Shown: positions 51,498 through 60,122 of the stretch, one piece after another
Layout: each line of letters opens with the position of its first letter
Numbering within the stretch: position 1 is the stretch's first letter
Source: Terriglobus albidus
GTDB taxonomy: Bacteria; Acidobacteriota; Terriglobia; Terriglobales; Acidobacteriaceae
Length of the DNA: 64,000 nucleotides
Direction: 5' to 3'
NCBI RefSeq assembly: GCF_008000815.1
Contig: NZ_CP042806.1
Location: forward strand, 6,076,001 to 6,140,000
Program-made: the position numbers and the translations under genes
The notes under the pieces: model-generated
What the model was told of the DNA's origin: nothing
The model's database searches: none
The model's input: the letters and a program-made list of their open reading frames with translations, nothing else

Positions 51498-54257
51498 ATG
51501 AAATCTCAACTCTGCAAACAGCTGCTCCTGCCGGCGGCTGTCTTGGCTTTTGCCTGCTGTCACGTCTCTGCCTACGCGCAAGCCGCACCATCTCTGCAAG
51601 CCATCCAACAGGGATTTCTGAATCCGCCCAACGAAGCCAAACCCATGGTGCGCTGGTGGTGGTTTGGCCCCGCGGTCGAGAAGCCCGAGATCCTGCGCGA
51701 GCTGCAGCAGATGAAGGCCGATGGCATCGGTGGAGCAGAGCTCGCCTTCGTCTATCCCGAGGTTCTCGACGACCCGGCTCACGGCCTGAAAAACTTCGCC
51801 TTCCTCTCACCGGAGATGCTCGATGCCGTGCAGTACGCCCAGGCAGAGGGCCGCAAGCTCGGTCTGCGCATCGATGTCACCCTCGGCAGCGGCTGGCCCT
51901 ACGGCGGCCCGACGGTCACCCTGCATAACGCAGCAATGCGCCTGCGCACCATCGTCGCAGCCCTGCCTGGTGGAGCTGCAAGCGCGCCTCTGCCCGCACT
52001 CAAGGAAGGCGAGAGCATCATCTACGCCGCAGTCGTGAACGGAACGCAGTCGAAGTGGGACGCCTCTGCTTCATCGCCCGCAACACTCGACTCCGAGGCC
52101 GCAAGGGTCACTCCCGCGGAGACACCTCGCGTGATCCTCTTCTTCGTCCAGAGCCACACCGGCCAGATGGTGAAGCGCGCTGCCGTCGGCGCCGAAGGCT
52201 GGGTGCTCGATCCCTTCAGCAAAGAGGCCGTCGCCACCCATCTGAAGACAGTCGGCGAGCCACTCGTCAAAGCCTTCGGCAACACGCCTCCCTACGCCAT
52301 CTTCTCCGATTCGCTTGAAGCCTACGGAGCCGACTGGACGCCGACACTTCCCGAAGAGTTCCGCAAGCGCCGCGGCTACGATCTTCTGCCGCACCTTCCC
52401 GAACTGGTAGCAGGCGACACGCCCAACTCCGCGAACATTCGCCATGACTGGGGGAAGACGTTGACCGAGCTGGTGAACGAAGCCTACCTGGTACAGATCA
52501 ACGACTGGGCCAACCAGCATGGCACGAAGTTCCGTTCGCAGACCTATGGTGAGCCCGCCGTCTCGCTCTCGAGCCAGAAGCTGGTCGCTCTGCCCGAAGG
52601 CGAAGGTCCACAGTGGCGCACCTTTTCGACGCTGCGCTGGGCAAGCTCCGGCAATCACGTCCTCGGCAACAACGTCACCTCCGGCGAAACCTTCACCTGG
52701 TTGCACTCGCCCGTCTTCCGCGCGACACCCCTCGACATGAAGGCCGAAGCCGACATCGACTTCATCATGGGTGAGAACCAGCTCATCTTCCACGGCTGGC
52801 CCTACTCGGCGCCGCAGGTGGGTGAGCCGGGATGGTCGCTCTATGCTGCCGCGGTCTTCAACGATCACAACCCGTGGCATCCGGTCATGCCAACGGTAAA
52901 TAACTACATCGCCCGCCTGAGCTACCTGATGCGCCAGGGCAAGCCCGCCAACCAGGTTGCCGTGCTGCTGCCGACCGACGATGCATGGGCAGCATTCAAG
53001 CCGGCCAAGGTAACCGTCACCGGAGCGATGCAGGACCTTCTTCCCAGGGAGATGCTGGGTGCGATCCTCTCCGCCGGCTACAACTTCGACTTCACCGATG
53101 CCGAAGCGATTGACCGCCTGGGAGTACAACACAGCATTCTGCTGCTGCCGCCAACGACACGCATCCCAGTCGCTACACTGCGCAAGATCGCGGCCTTCAA
53201 GGCAGCCGGAGGCAAAGTAGTCGCCTTCGGTCACACACCTACACTTAGCCCTGAAGGAAAGTCTTCAGGCGAGCTCACGAAGCTGGCCGCTTCTATCTTT
53301 CCTTCAACAGCCAACACAACAGCCGAACTGACTGCAGCCTTACATCAGGCGGCAGTTCCTGACCTCGCCTTCGAGACCACGGACTTCGATCGCAACGCGA
53401 TCGGCTTCATCCGGCGCAAGCTTCCGACCGGCGATATCTACTTCCTGACCAACACCAGCAACCGCGAGATCAAAGCGACCGTCAGCTTTTCCACCAGCTA
53501 TGCCTCTGGCGTTGCGCTCGATCCGGAGACTGGTCACACCCTGCCCAGCAAGATCGCACCGAAGAAGCTCACGCTGACACTGGCTCCTTATGAGTCGAGG
53601 ACATATCTCTTCGGCAATGGAGTAACTGCCGCCACGAGCAAGGCCACAACAACGGCATCGGCTGCTCCCATCGATCTTAGCCGCGACTGGAGCGTCAGCT
53701 TCACCGGCACCGGCAAGACCGAGACACAGCACACACTTACAGACTGGACCGCGAGCGATGCCACGCAGCACTACTCCGGCGAGGCCGTTTACACGCGCAG
53801 CTTCCAGGTCGAGAAAGCTCCGTCCTTGGGCGTGTATCTCACCATCACCGGCGGCAGCGCGGAGCCTGGAGCTCCGGATGCTCCGCCGACGGCTGAGAAG
53901 CGCGAGGGCATTCCTAATCCCCTGGTCACACGCACCGGCCCCGGCACACGCGCCTGGTACAACCCGCCCATCCGCGAGGGAGCCCTGCTTGTCGTCAACG
54001 GTAAGCCGGCAGGCGCGCTGTGGCATCCGCCCTATCGCCTGGACATCGCTTCCCTGCTGCAGCCGGGCGAGAACAAGATCGAGATCCATGTCTACAACAC
54101 CGCGCTCAATGCCTGGGCCGCACTTCCGCCGCATGACTACAGGCCGCTGATCGCCAAGTACGGCGACCGCTTCCAGATGCAGGATCTCGACAAGGTCAAG
54201 CCCGTTCCGTCAGGCATTCTCGGCAACATCGAACTCGTATTTGAAGCGCAGCGATAA
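51498..54257 (+). CDS. Secreted glycoside hydrolase, GH106 alpha-L-rhamnosidase-like
   Basis: The 919-residue protein has a signal peptide (about 1-28). A GH106-type catalytic barrel follows: KPMVRWWWFGPAV at about 48-60, MKADGIGGAELAFVYPEV, LRIDVTLGSGWPYGGP, FSDSLEAYGADWTP, FRSQTYGEP and the WASSGNHVLGNNVTSGETF segment with acidic residues in the active-site region. The C-terminal part (about 740-919) is a galactose-binding-like jelly roll with a split GH2-type look (LVVNGKPAGALWHPPYRLDI). GH106 enzymes remove terminal rhamnose from rhamnogalacturonan and related glycans. GH28 begins 10 bases after its stop. Confidence 0.85.
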   Translation: MKSQLCKQLLLPAAVLAFACCHVSAYAQAAPSLQAIQQGFLNPPNEAKPMVRWWWFGPAVEKPEILRELQQMKADGIGGAELAFVYPEVLDDPAHGLKNFAFLSPEMLDAVQYAQAEGRKLGLRIDVTLGSGWPYGGPTVTLHNAAMRLRTIVAALPGGAASAPLPALKEGESIIYAAVVNGTQSKWDASASSPATLDSEAARVTPAETPRVILFFVQSHTGQMVKRAAVGAEGWVLDPFSKEAVATHLKTVGEPLVKAFGNTPPYAIFSDSLEAYGADWTPTLPEEFRKRRGYDLLPHLPELVAGDTPNSANIRHDWGKTLTELVNEAYLVQINDWANQHGTKFRSQTYGEPAVSLSSQKLVALPEGEGPQWRTFSTLRWASSGNHVLGNNVTSGETFTWLHSPVFRATPLDMKAEADIDFIMGENQLIFHGWPYSAPQVGEPGWSLYAAAVFNDHNPWHPVMPTVNNYIARLSYLMRQGKPANQVAVLLPTDDAWAAFKPAKVTVTGAMQDLLPREMLGAILSAGYNFDFTDAEAIDRLGVQHSILLLPPTTRIPVATLRKIAAFKAAGGKVVAFGHTPTLSPEGKSSGELTKLAASIFPSTANTTAELTAALHQAAVPDLAFETTDFDRNAIGFIRRKLPTGDIYFLTNTSNREIKATVSFSTSYASGVALDPETGHTLPSKIAPKKLTLTLAPYESRTYLFGNGVTAATSKATTTASAAPIDLSRDWSVSFTGTGKTETQHTLTDWTASDATQHYSGEAVYTRSFQVEKAPSLGVYLTITGGSAEPGAPDAPPTAEKREGIPNPLVTRTGPGTRAWYNPPIREGALLVVNGKPAGALWHPPYRLDIASLLQPGENKIEIHVYNTALNAWAALPPHDYRPLIAKYGDRFQMQDLDKVKPVPSGILGNIELVFEAQR

Positions 54258-54267
54258 CAGGAAACTC

Positions 54268-55677
54268 ATGAAGAAGACACTTCTTTCCCTCCTTGCTTTG
54301 GCCTGCACCACCGTCTCTGCTACGGCCGCAACCTTCTCCGTCGCCAAATACGGAGCCAAGGGAGACGGCGTCACGCTGAATACCAAAGCCATTCAGGGCG
54401 CCATCGACGCTGCCGCTAAAAACGGCGGCACCGTCACCTTCCCCGCGGGCACCTACCTGACCGGCGCCATCTTCGTGAAGTCGGGCGTAACGCTGCAGAT
54501 CGATAAAGGCGTCACCATTCAGGGATCGCAGAAGCTCGAAGACTATCCCATGCGTCCCACGCGCGTTGCCGGCATTGAGATGACCTGGCCCGCGGCCCTG
54601 ATCAACGTCTACCAGGAACACAATGCCGCCATCACCGGCGAGGGCACCGTCGACGGTGACGGTAAGGTCTGGTGGGACGGCTACTGGGCACTGCGCAAAG
54701 AGGACGATCCCAAAGGCCTGCGCTGGGCCGCGGACTACGACGCCAAGCGCCCTCGTCTGATCGTCATCTATGACTCACACGATGTGAAGCTCGGTGGCGG
54801 GCTGCTGCTGAAGCGCCCCGGCTTCTGGACCGTGCAGGTGGTGTACTCACACGATGTGCTGGTGGACGGCGTCATCGTCCGCGCCAACGAAGGCGGACAC
54901 GGCCCCTCAACCGACGGCGTCGATATCGACTCCTCCCGCAAAGTCACCGTCGCCCATGCCGACATTGAGAACAACGATGACGCTATCTGTCTGAAGGCCG
55001 GACGCGATGCCGACGGACTGCGCGTCAATCGCCCCACGGAAGACATCATCATCCGCGACTCACTCATCCGTGTCGGCGCCGCTGGTGTGACCTTCGGCAG
55101 CGAGACCTCCGGCGGCTTCCGCAACATCGAGATCTACAACCTGCACACACTGAAGGGCGTACCCTCGGGCATCCTCTTCAAGTCAGCACGCACCCGCGGC
55201 GGCTTCGGTGAGAACATCCGTATCCACGACCTGGTGATGGAAGACACACCGACCGTGCTACGCATGACCATGAACTGGAATCCGAACTACAGCTACACCA
55301 AGATTCCCGACGGCCTGACCAACTACCCGGACTACTACAAAGTCCTGACGACGCCGGTTCCCGAGGAGAAGGGCATCGCTTACTTCCACGATGTGCACAT
55401 CTGGAACATCAAGGCCACCGGTGCCAAGATGGTCTTCGACGTCGCCGGCAATCCTAAGAAACCCGTTGAGCGCTTCGAGATCGATCACCTCGACGTACAG
55501 GCTGCAACCGCGGGACACATCAGCGCCGCACGCGATTGGAACCTGCACGACCTGAAGCTGCAGATCGCCGATGGCAGCTCCGTCGCTCTGGACGACACCC
55601 AAAACATCAAGGGCCTCACCGAAGGCTCAAAGAAGAGCGATGCCAACGCTCAAACCCCGCATAAATATGAGGACTAA
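54268..55677 (+). CDS. Secreted GH28 polygalacturonase/rhamnogalacturonan hydrolase
   Basis: The 469-residue protein has a signal peptide (about 1-20) and a pectate-lyase-like beta helix starting with FSVAKYGAKGDGVTLNTKAI. GH28 catalytic aspartates are in STDGVDID (D216, with D219) and NNDDAICLK (D237, D238), and the binding lysine is in GILFKSARTRGG (K305). The usual GHG is replaced by FGSETSGG, as in several bacterial GH28 groups, so a rhamnogalacturonan or unsaturated-oligomer specificity is possible. It is cotranscribed with GH106 and GH105 (gaps of 10 and 7 bases). Confidence 0.9.
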   Translation: MKKTLLSLLALACTTVSATAATFSVAKYGAKGDGVTLNTKAIQGAIDAAAKNGGTVTFPAGTYLTGAIFVKSGVTLQIDKGVTIQGSQKLEDYPMRPTRVAGIEMTWPAALINVYQEHNAAITGEGTVDGDGKVWWDGYWALRKEDDPKGLRWAADYDAKRPRLIVIYDSHDVKLGGGLLLKRPGFWTVQVVYSHDVLVDGVIVRANEGGHGPSTDGVDIDSSRKVTVAHADIENNDDAICLKAGRDADGLRVNRPTEDIIIRDSLIRVGAAGVTFGSETSGGFRNIEIYNLHTLKGVPSGILFKSARTRGGFGENIRIHDLVMEDTPTVLRMTMNWNPNYSYTKIPDGLTNYPDYYKVLTTPVPEEKGIAYFHDVHIWNIKATGAKMVFDVAGNPKKPVERFEIDHLDVQAATAGHISAARDWNLHDLKLQIADGSSVALDDTQNIKGLTEGSKKSDANAQTPHKYED

Positions 55678-55684
55678 CCCACGC

Positions 55685-56896
55685 ATGAAGACATCGCTTC
55701 TCTTCCGCGCCGGAGTTGCATCGCTTGCTCTCGCCGCTGTCTCCATCTCTGCGCACGCGCAGCAAGGCCCGAAGCCAACGCCGGAGATGCAGGCCATCAT
55801 CGACAAAGATAACGGCCGCCACTTCGGCACCTCGCCCGAAGATCCGGGGCCGCTCGCGAAAGACATCTCTCCCGCATTGACTCCTGCCGCTATCGACAAG
55901 GTCATGCGCAAGGTCGCTGACTGGCAGCTGAAGGAATCACAGCCCTACTTCGACAAGATCTGGACCTGGAGCGTACTTTACAGCGGCTTCATGGCCGCCT
56001 CCGACTCGCTTGGCGATCCGAAGTATCGCAACGTCATGGCGGAGATGTCAGAGAAGTTTGAGTACCAGCCGCGCAATCCCGACAAGCTGCCGAACGCCGA
56101 CGACATCAGCATCGCGCAGACCTACGCCGAGTTGTATCTCGCCGGCGGCAAAAAGGACGCGAAAATTATCGCGCCCACCATCCACACCCTCGACACCGTT
56201 ATGCCGTTGGAGACACTGCGTCCCGGCGATCCGCGTATCCCCTGGTGGTGGTGCGATGCGCTGTTCATGGCTCCGGCCGTGTATACCCGCATGTACGCCG
56301 CAACCGGCGATCACAAATACATCGACTACATGAACGCGCAGTGGCAGCACACCTATGACCTGCTGTGGGACAAGGACGAGCATCTCTACGCGCGTGACGC
56401 GAGCTACATCCCCAAGCGCGGGCCGAACGGACAGAAGATCTTCTGGTCACGCGGTGAAGGCTGGGTTATCGCCGGTCTCGCCCGTACACTGCAGTTCCTG
56501 CCCAAAGACGATCCACGGCGTCCCTTCTACGTGCAGCAGCTCAAGGACATGGCCGCACGCGTCGCTGAGCTGCAGGACAAGGACGGACAGTGGCATGCAA
56601 GCCTGCTCGATGCGGAGCACTTCCCTGCGGCCGAGACCTCAGGTGCATCTCTCTTCGTCTACGGCATGGCTTACGGCGTGAATGAAGGCATCCTCGACAA
56701 GGCGAAGTATATGCCGGTGATCAGGAGGGCATGGGCCGGACTGCTCAACAATGTCTACGCCGACGGCCGCCTGGGCAACATCCAGCAAACCGGCGCCGAG
56801 CCCGCCTACTACCGCCCCAGCGCCAGCTACACCTACGGCGTAGGCGGCTTCCTGATGGCCGGCAGTGAGCTGAAACGGATGGCGAAGAAGAAGTAG
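55685..56896 (+). CDS. Secreted GH105 unsaturated rhamnogalacturonyl hydrolase
   Basis: The 403-residue protein has a signal peptide (about 1-25) and an alpha6/alpha6 barrel of the YteR/RhiN type: ADWQLKESQPYFDKIWTWSVLYSG near 78-101, NADDISIAQTYAELYL, WWWCDALFMAP with the likely catalytic D191, YIPKRGPNGQKIFWSRGEGW, DGQWHASLLDAEHFPAAETSG and a C-terminal ASYTYGVGGFLMAGSEL. GH105 removes the unsaturated uronic acid left by pectate or rhamnogalacturonan lyases. Periplasmic location is predicted. The ATG at 55685 begins the signal peptide. It is the last gene of the operon, followed by repeats. Confidence 0.92.
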   Translation: MKTSLLFRAGVASLALAAVSISAHAQQGPKPTPEMQAIIDKDNGRHFGTSPEDPGPLAKDISPALTPAAIDKVMRKVADWQLKESQPYFDKIWTWSVLYSGFMAASDSLGDPKYRNVMAEMSEKFEYQPRNPDKLPNADDISIAQTYAELYLAGGKKDAKIIAPTIHTLDTVMPLETLRPGDPRIPWWWCDALFMAPAVYTRMYAATGDHKYIDYMNAQWQHTYDLLWDKDEHLYARDASYIPKRGPNGQKIFWSRGEGWVIAGLARTLQFLPKDDPRRPFYVQQLKDMAARVAELQDKDGQWHASLLDAEHFPAAETSGASLFVYGMAYGVNEGILDKAKYMPVIRRAWAGLLNNVYADGRLGNIQQTGAEPAYYRPSASYTYGVGGFLMAGSELKRMAKKK

Positions 56897-57119
56897 TCGG
56901 GATCAGCACCGCTTCGGGTGCCCCATCCATTGCATAGCAATGGGTGGGACATTCGGGGTCCCCGGCGAACTTGGTTCGCTGGGGTGAACCATTCGAGCGA
57001 AGCTCGAACCGCTTTATTTGCGATCTCGTATTGTGTTGGATGAATCTGCTTTCTCCAACACATTGCCCTCAGCGGCTAAAGCCGCACGTCGTTTAGTGCT
57101 GTTTCGGCACGGCTTCAGC
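56897..57119. repeat. Mosaic of type E, D and F repeats, left of the IS481 element
   Basis: 56916-56950 is a type E palindrome (GGGTGCCCCATCCATTGCAT ...GGGTGGGAC). 56956-56986 is type D (GGGTCCCCGGCGAAC...GTTCGCTGGGGTG). ATTCGAGCGAAGCTCGAA follows. From about 57067 type F begins (CAGCGGCTAAAGCCGC, then GGCACGGCTTCAGC), which is interrupted at 57119 by the IS. No gene is seen. Confidence 0.75.
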
Positions 57120-58395
57120 TGTTCAGTTCCATGACATCCTTTACACCTTGTCTCCAGACATCCTTTACAGGTTTATGCCTGTTTAGGGGTGTTTTTGGAT
57201 GGCATGGAGGAAGGTGGAAGTGGAAGCGCAGCGATTGCGGTTTGTGGAGGCGGCGATGATTGGAGAGCGATCGTTTTCGTCTCTGTGTATGGAGTACGAG
57301 ATTAGCCGTCCGACGGGTTATCTGTGGCTGAAGCGATACCGTGAGCATGGAGCGGCCGGCATGCAGGAAGCCAGCCGCAGGCCTCTGCTGAGTCCCCGTC
57401 AGAGCCCTGCCGAGTTGGAAGAGCAGATCGTGTCTTTACGGCGCCAGCATCCTGACTGGGGTGCACGTAAGCTTCGCGTTCTGCTCGGCCGATCTGGGGT
57501 GAAGGTGCCATCGTCGACCGTACATCGAGTGTTGCGTCGGCACGGTCTGATCCACCGGCTGGACAGCCATCCACAGGCCACTGGCAGCTTCTGTCGCGAG
57601 GCGCCTAATCAGCTCTGGCAGATGGATTTCAAAAGCCCTAAGGGATGGAACGCGCATCTTGGCCCCTTATCCGTGTTGGATGACCACAGCCGCTATGCCT
57701 TGGTGTTGGAGCAACTGTCCTCGGGTGAAGGTCTCGTCGTCCAACAGAGGCTGGATAAGGCGTTCTCTGACTGTGGGTTGCCCGAGGCCATGCTGATGGA
57801 TCACGGCCAGCCCTGGTGGAACGCGCAGTCACCAGGAGGATGGACGCAGCTATCCGTGTGGCTGATGCGGCTGGGCATCCGGCTGTACTTCTCCGGAGTC
57901 CGCCACCCGCAGACCCAGGGTAAGGTGGAACGCTTCCACGGTGCCCTGGAGCGGGCACGGAGAAGGTGCGGGCCGATGGATACGCCGCCTGGCCAGTCAT
58001 GGCTGGACCGCTTCCGGGAAGAGTACAACCATGTTCGTCCCCATGAAGCGCTGGACATGGAAACGCCAGCAGACCACTGGCACCCCAGCCAGCGAGAGTA
58101 CACCGAACCACGTAACCCCGCGTATGCCCCGGATGCCGAAGTGCGCGAGCTCAACAGCAACGGAGCGCTCTGGCTGGACGGACGCAGCTGGCAGGTAGCC
58201 GGAGCCCTGGCTCATCAGCCTGTCCGTCTCGCTCGCATCGATCAACGCATCCTGATCTTCTACGGTGACACGCCCATCCGGGAACTCGACCTCACGGGGC
58301 AGGGTTCCACGATCGTGGAACCCTGCCCCGCAAACTCACTCAATCTGTAAAGGATGTGTGGAGACAAACTGTAAACCATCTCTGGAGACTAGACA
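57120..58395 (+). mobile_element. IS481-family insertion sequence with 8-bp target duplication
   Basis: The 1276-bp element begins TGTTCAGTTCC and ends ...GACTAGACA. Its imperfect terminal inverted repeats extend for about 50 bases, with a shared TTGTCTCCA-x-ACATCCTTTACAG core, and the left end carries the ACATCCTTTACA motif twice, probably transposase binding sites. GCTTCAGC is duplicated on both sides (57112-57119 and 58396-58403). Removing the IS and one copy restores a regular type F palindrome (GGCACGGCTTCAGCCGTGCC). It separates the GH operon from the PL22 gene. Confidence 0.9.
57199..58350 (+). CDS. IS481-family transposase
   Basis: The 383-residue protein has an N-terminal helix-turn-helix (about 10-60: FVEAAMIGERSFSSLCMEYE then SRPTGYLWLKRY) and an rve integrase core with the DDE triad D143 (LWQMDFKS), D201 (LMDHGQPW) and E244 (HPQTQGKVERFH). 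The C-terminal part includes YNHVRPHEALDMETPADHW. It is intact and should be able to catalyse transposition. Confidence 0.94.
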   Translation: MAWRKVEVEAQRLRFVEAAMIGERSFSSLCMEYEISRPTGYLWLKRYREHGAAGMQEASRRPLLSPRQSPAELEEQIVSLRRQHPDWGARKLRVLLGRSGVKVPSSTVHRVLRRHGLIHRLDSHPQATGSFCREAPNQLWQMDFKSPKGWNAHLGPLSVLDDHSRYALVLEQLSSGEGLVVQQRLDKAFSDCGLPEAMLMDHGQPWWNAQSPGGWTQLSVWLMRLGIRLYFSGVRHPQTQGKVERFHGALERARRRCGPMDTPPGQSWLDRFREEYNHVRPHEALDMETPADHWHPSQREYTEPRNPAYAPDAEVRELNSNGALWLDGRSWQVAGALAHQPVRLARIDQRILIFYGDTPIRELDLTGQGSTIVEPCPANSLNL

Positions 58396-58612
58396 GCTTC
58401 AGCCGTGCCCTTAAGCAAGACCATCCTGCCGCGTTGATAAAGAATACTTAGAGATGAGGCTTCCCCTCCTCGCACAAGAGCGGCTACGCATTGCGTAACC
58501 ATTTCGCGCTGCAGGCGCGAATGCCTTGCTTAAGGGGACGGCTTCAGCCGTCCCGTACAGGCGCAATAAGCAGGCGGCTTTAGCCGCTGAGGGCATGGCT
58601 GAAGTGATTGCT
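58396..58612. repeat. Type F repeat, right part of the interrupted copy plus a further copy
   Basis: GCTTCAGCCGTGCCCTTAAG continues the copy broken by the IS481 element. About 58528-58612 is another copy: GACGGCTTCAGCCGTC then GGCGGCTTTAGCCGCTGAGG then CATGGCTGAAG. GCGCTGCAGGCGC-type short palindromes lie between. No gene is seen in 58351-58690. Confidence 0.75.
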
Positions 58613-58646
58613 TAATCCCATTCAATCGACAATTCGAACCAAGCAA

Positions 58647-58673
58647 AAGAGGCACCCCATCGGGGTGCCTCTT
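58647..58673 (-). terminator. Rho-independent terminator of the PL22 gene
   Basis: AAGAGGCACCCC pairs with GGGGTGCCTCTT around ATC. On the minus strand the stem runs into TTTTGCTT. Confidence 0.85.
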
Positions 58674-58690
58674 CCCATCTTTACTTCTTA

Positions 58691-60031
58691 CTACTTAGCC
58701 TTCTCAATCTCCACACCAAACACATACGTCGGTCCAAACATATTCGACCGGAAGATCACCATCTTCATATCCGGCGTGAAGCTTACATTCGGCTCCAGCG
58801 TGTAGTTATGCTTGCTCATATTCACCAGCTTCTCCGACTGGAAAGCCCATGGCTGTACATACTCCGGACCATCCACCATGCCCTCGCTCTGGACCTTCTT
58901 CGCGTGAAAGAGATAGATCCACTCGCCATCAGGAGCGCGAGCGACCTGGTGCGGATCACCGCCGTCACCTGTAAACAGGCCAGCCTTCTCATTCACGTTG
59001 AAGTGAATTGACCACTCGTTGCGGTCCATGTGGTACCAGTTGCGCTTGCCGGTCTCCAGGTTCAGAGAGGCCAGCCAGAAGTCCTCGCCCTTCGGCGTCT
59101 GCAGATCGTAGTAGACGGTCTTTCCATCCTGTCCCCAGAACTCATGTCCCGCGATCTCCATCGCCATGGTGCGCTTATGCATAAGCTGGTTGTGCGTGCC
59201 GTCAGTCCAGATGGTCCAGATGCGATCGACCTTCTGCCACGGGCCCTCATGGCAGTACATCAGCAGCTTGGGATCGCTGGGAGAGAAGAGCAGATGGTTC
59301 ACCCAGTCAGTCGAGTGCAGAAGCGGCGTGACCTTGCCGTTACGCAGGTCCAGCGTATAGAGCACCAGCGGAATCCTCGCCGCCAGGCGACGCTCCATCA
59401 TCTCGCCCTTATTCAAAGGCTGATCCAGCGGGCTGGTCTGCGAGACGCCCGCAGAGGGCTGTCCTGTTGATGTACGTCCGTTGCGGCCATACTGCTCGTT
59501 CGGACGATCTTCTTCGTCATAGGTGCCTGCGGCCAGCGTCTCATCGGCGTTCACCGAGACGATGTTGCCGCGCGGCGGCAGCTTGGCCAGCATGGTGGTC
59601 TCACCGGTATCGACGTTGGTCTTATAGACCGCGCGCTCCTCATTCTTCACATAGAAGATACTCTGCGTCTTGTGGCCTACTTCCAGCGTACGAACCTTAC
59701 CCTTCACCACGCTGCGCGTCTTCATGGTCTGCAGGTCCAGCACCGAGATACCCTCAGGCGTGGTGTAGACCATCTCCTTACCATCAGGGGTATAGGCATT
59801 GACGTTGAAGTAGAAGCTGGCGGAGCCGGGCTCATCCGTCAGACGGATGACGCGGTGGCCAGTGTCCTTATCGATCCAGCTCTTGGGAGGATGCGCAATC
59901 TCCTCCTGTGTGGGGCGCTTTTCGGGAGGACGACGGTCGTTGGGGAGGTTGAAGTCTTGCGCGGCAGAGAACGCCGGACAAAGCAATACGCCGGCGGCAA
60001 AGGGGACGAGTGCAGTTACCTTGAAGCGCAT
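58691..60031 (-). CDS. Secreted oligogalacturonate lyase (PL22 family)
   Basis: The 446-residue protein has a signal peptide (about 1-23, MRFKVTALVPFAAGVLL...) and a seven-bladed propeller of the Ogl/PL22 type. Family-like segments are GHRVIRLTDEPGSASFYFNVNAYTPDG at about 45-71, VNHLLFSPSDPKLLMYCHEGPW (metal/substrate His and Glu), RIWTIWTDGT and EIAGHEFWGQDGKTVYYD (second His). It cleaves short galacturonides by beta-elimination. Ogl of enterobacteria is cytoplasmic; the signal peptide here implies a periplasmic enzyme. The ATG at 60031 has AGGAG 8 bases upstream and starts the signal peptide; the upstream frame does not resemble the family. Confidence 0.88.
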   Translation of the reverse strand: MRFKVTALVPFAAGVLLCPAFSAAQDFNLPNDRRPPEKRPTQEEIAHPPKSWIDKDTGHRVIRLTDEPGSASFYFNVNAYTPDGKEMVYTTPEGISVLDLQTMKTRSVVKGKVRTLEVGHKTQSIFYVKNEERAVYKTNVDTGETTMLAKLPPRGNIVSVNADETLAAGTYDEEDRPNEQYGRNGRTSTGQPSAGVSQTSPLDQPLNKGEMMERRLAARIPLVLYTLDLRNGKVTPLLHSTDWVNHLLFSPSDPKLLMYCHEGPWQKVDRIWTIWTDGTHNQLMHKRTMAMEIAGHEFWGQDGKTVYYDLQTPKGEDFWLASLNLETGKRNWYHMDRNEWSIHFNVNEKAGLFTGDGGDPHQVARAPDGEWIYLFHAKKVQSEGMVDGPEYVQPWAFQSEKLVNMSKHNYTLEPNVSFTPDMKMVIFRSNMFGPTYVFGVEIEKAK

Positions 60032-60122
60032 ACAACATACTCCTGCGGTACAGATTGAATGCCAGAAAATTAGGCCCCACATGACAGCGGTCATGCAGGG
60101 CCCATGAATTGAGGAGGCTACG

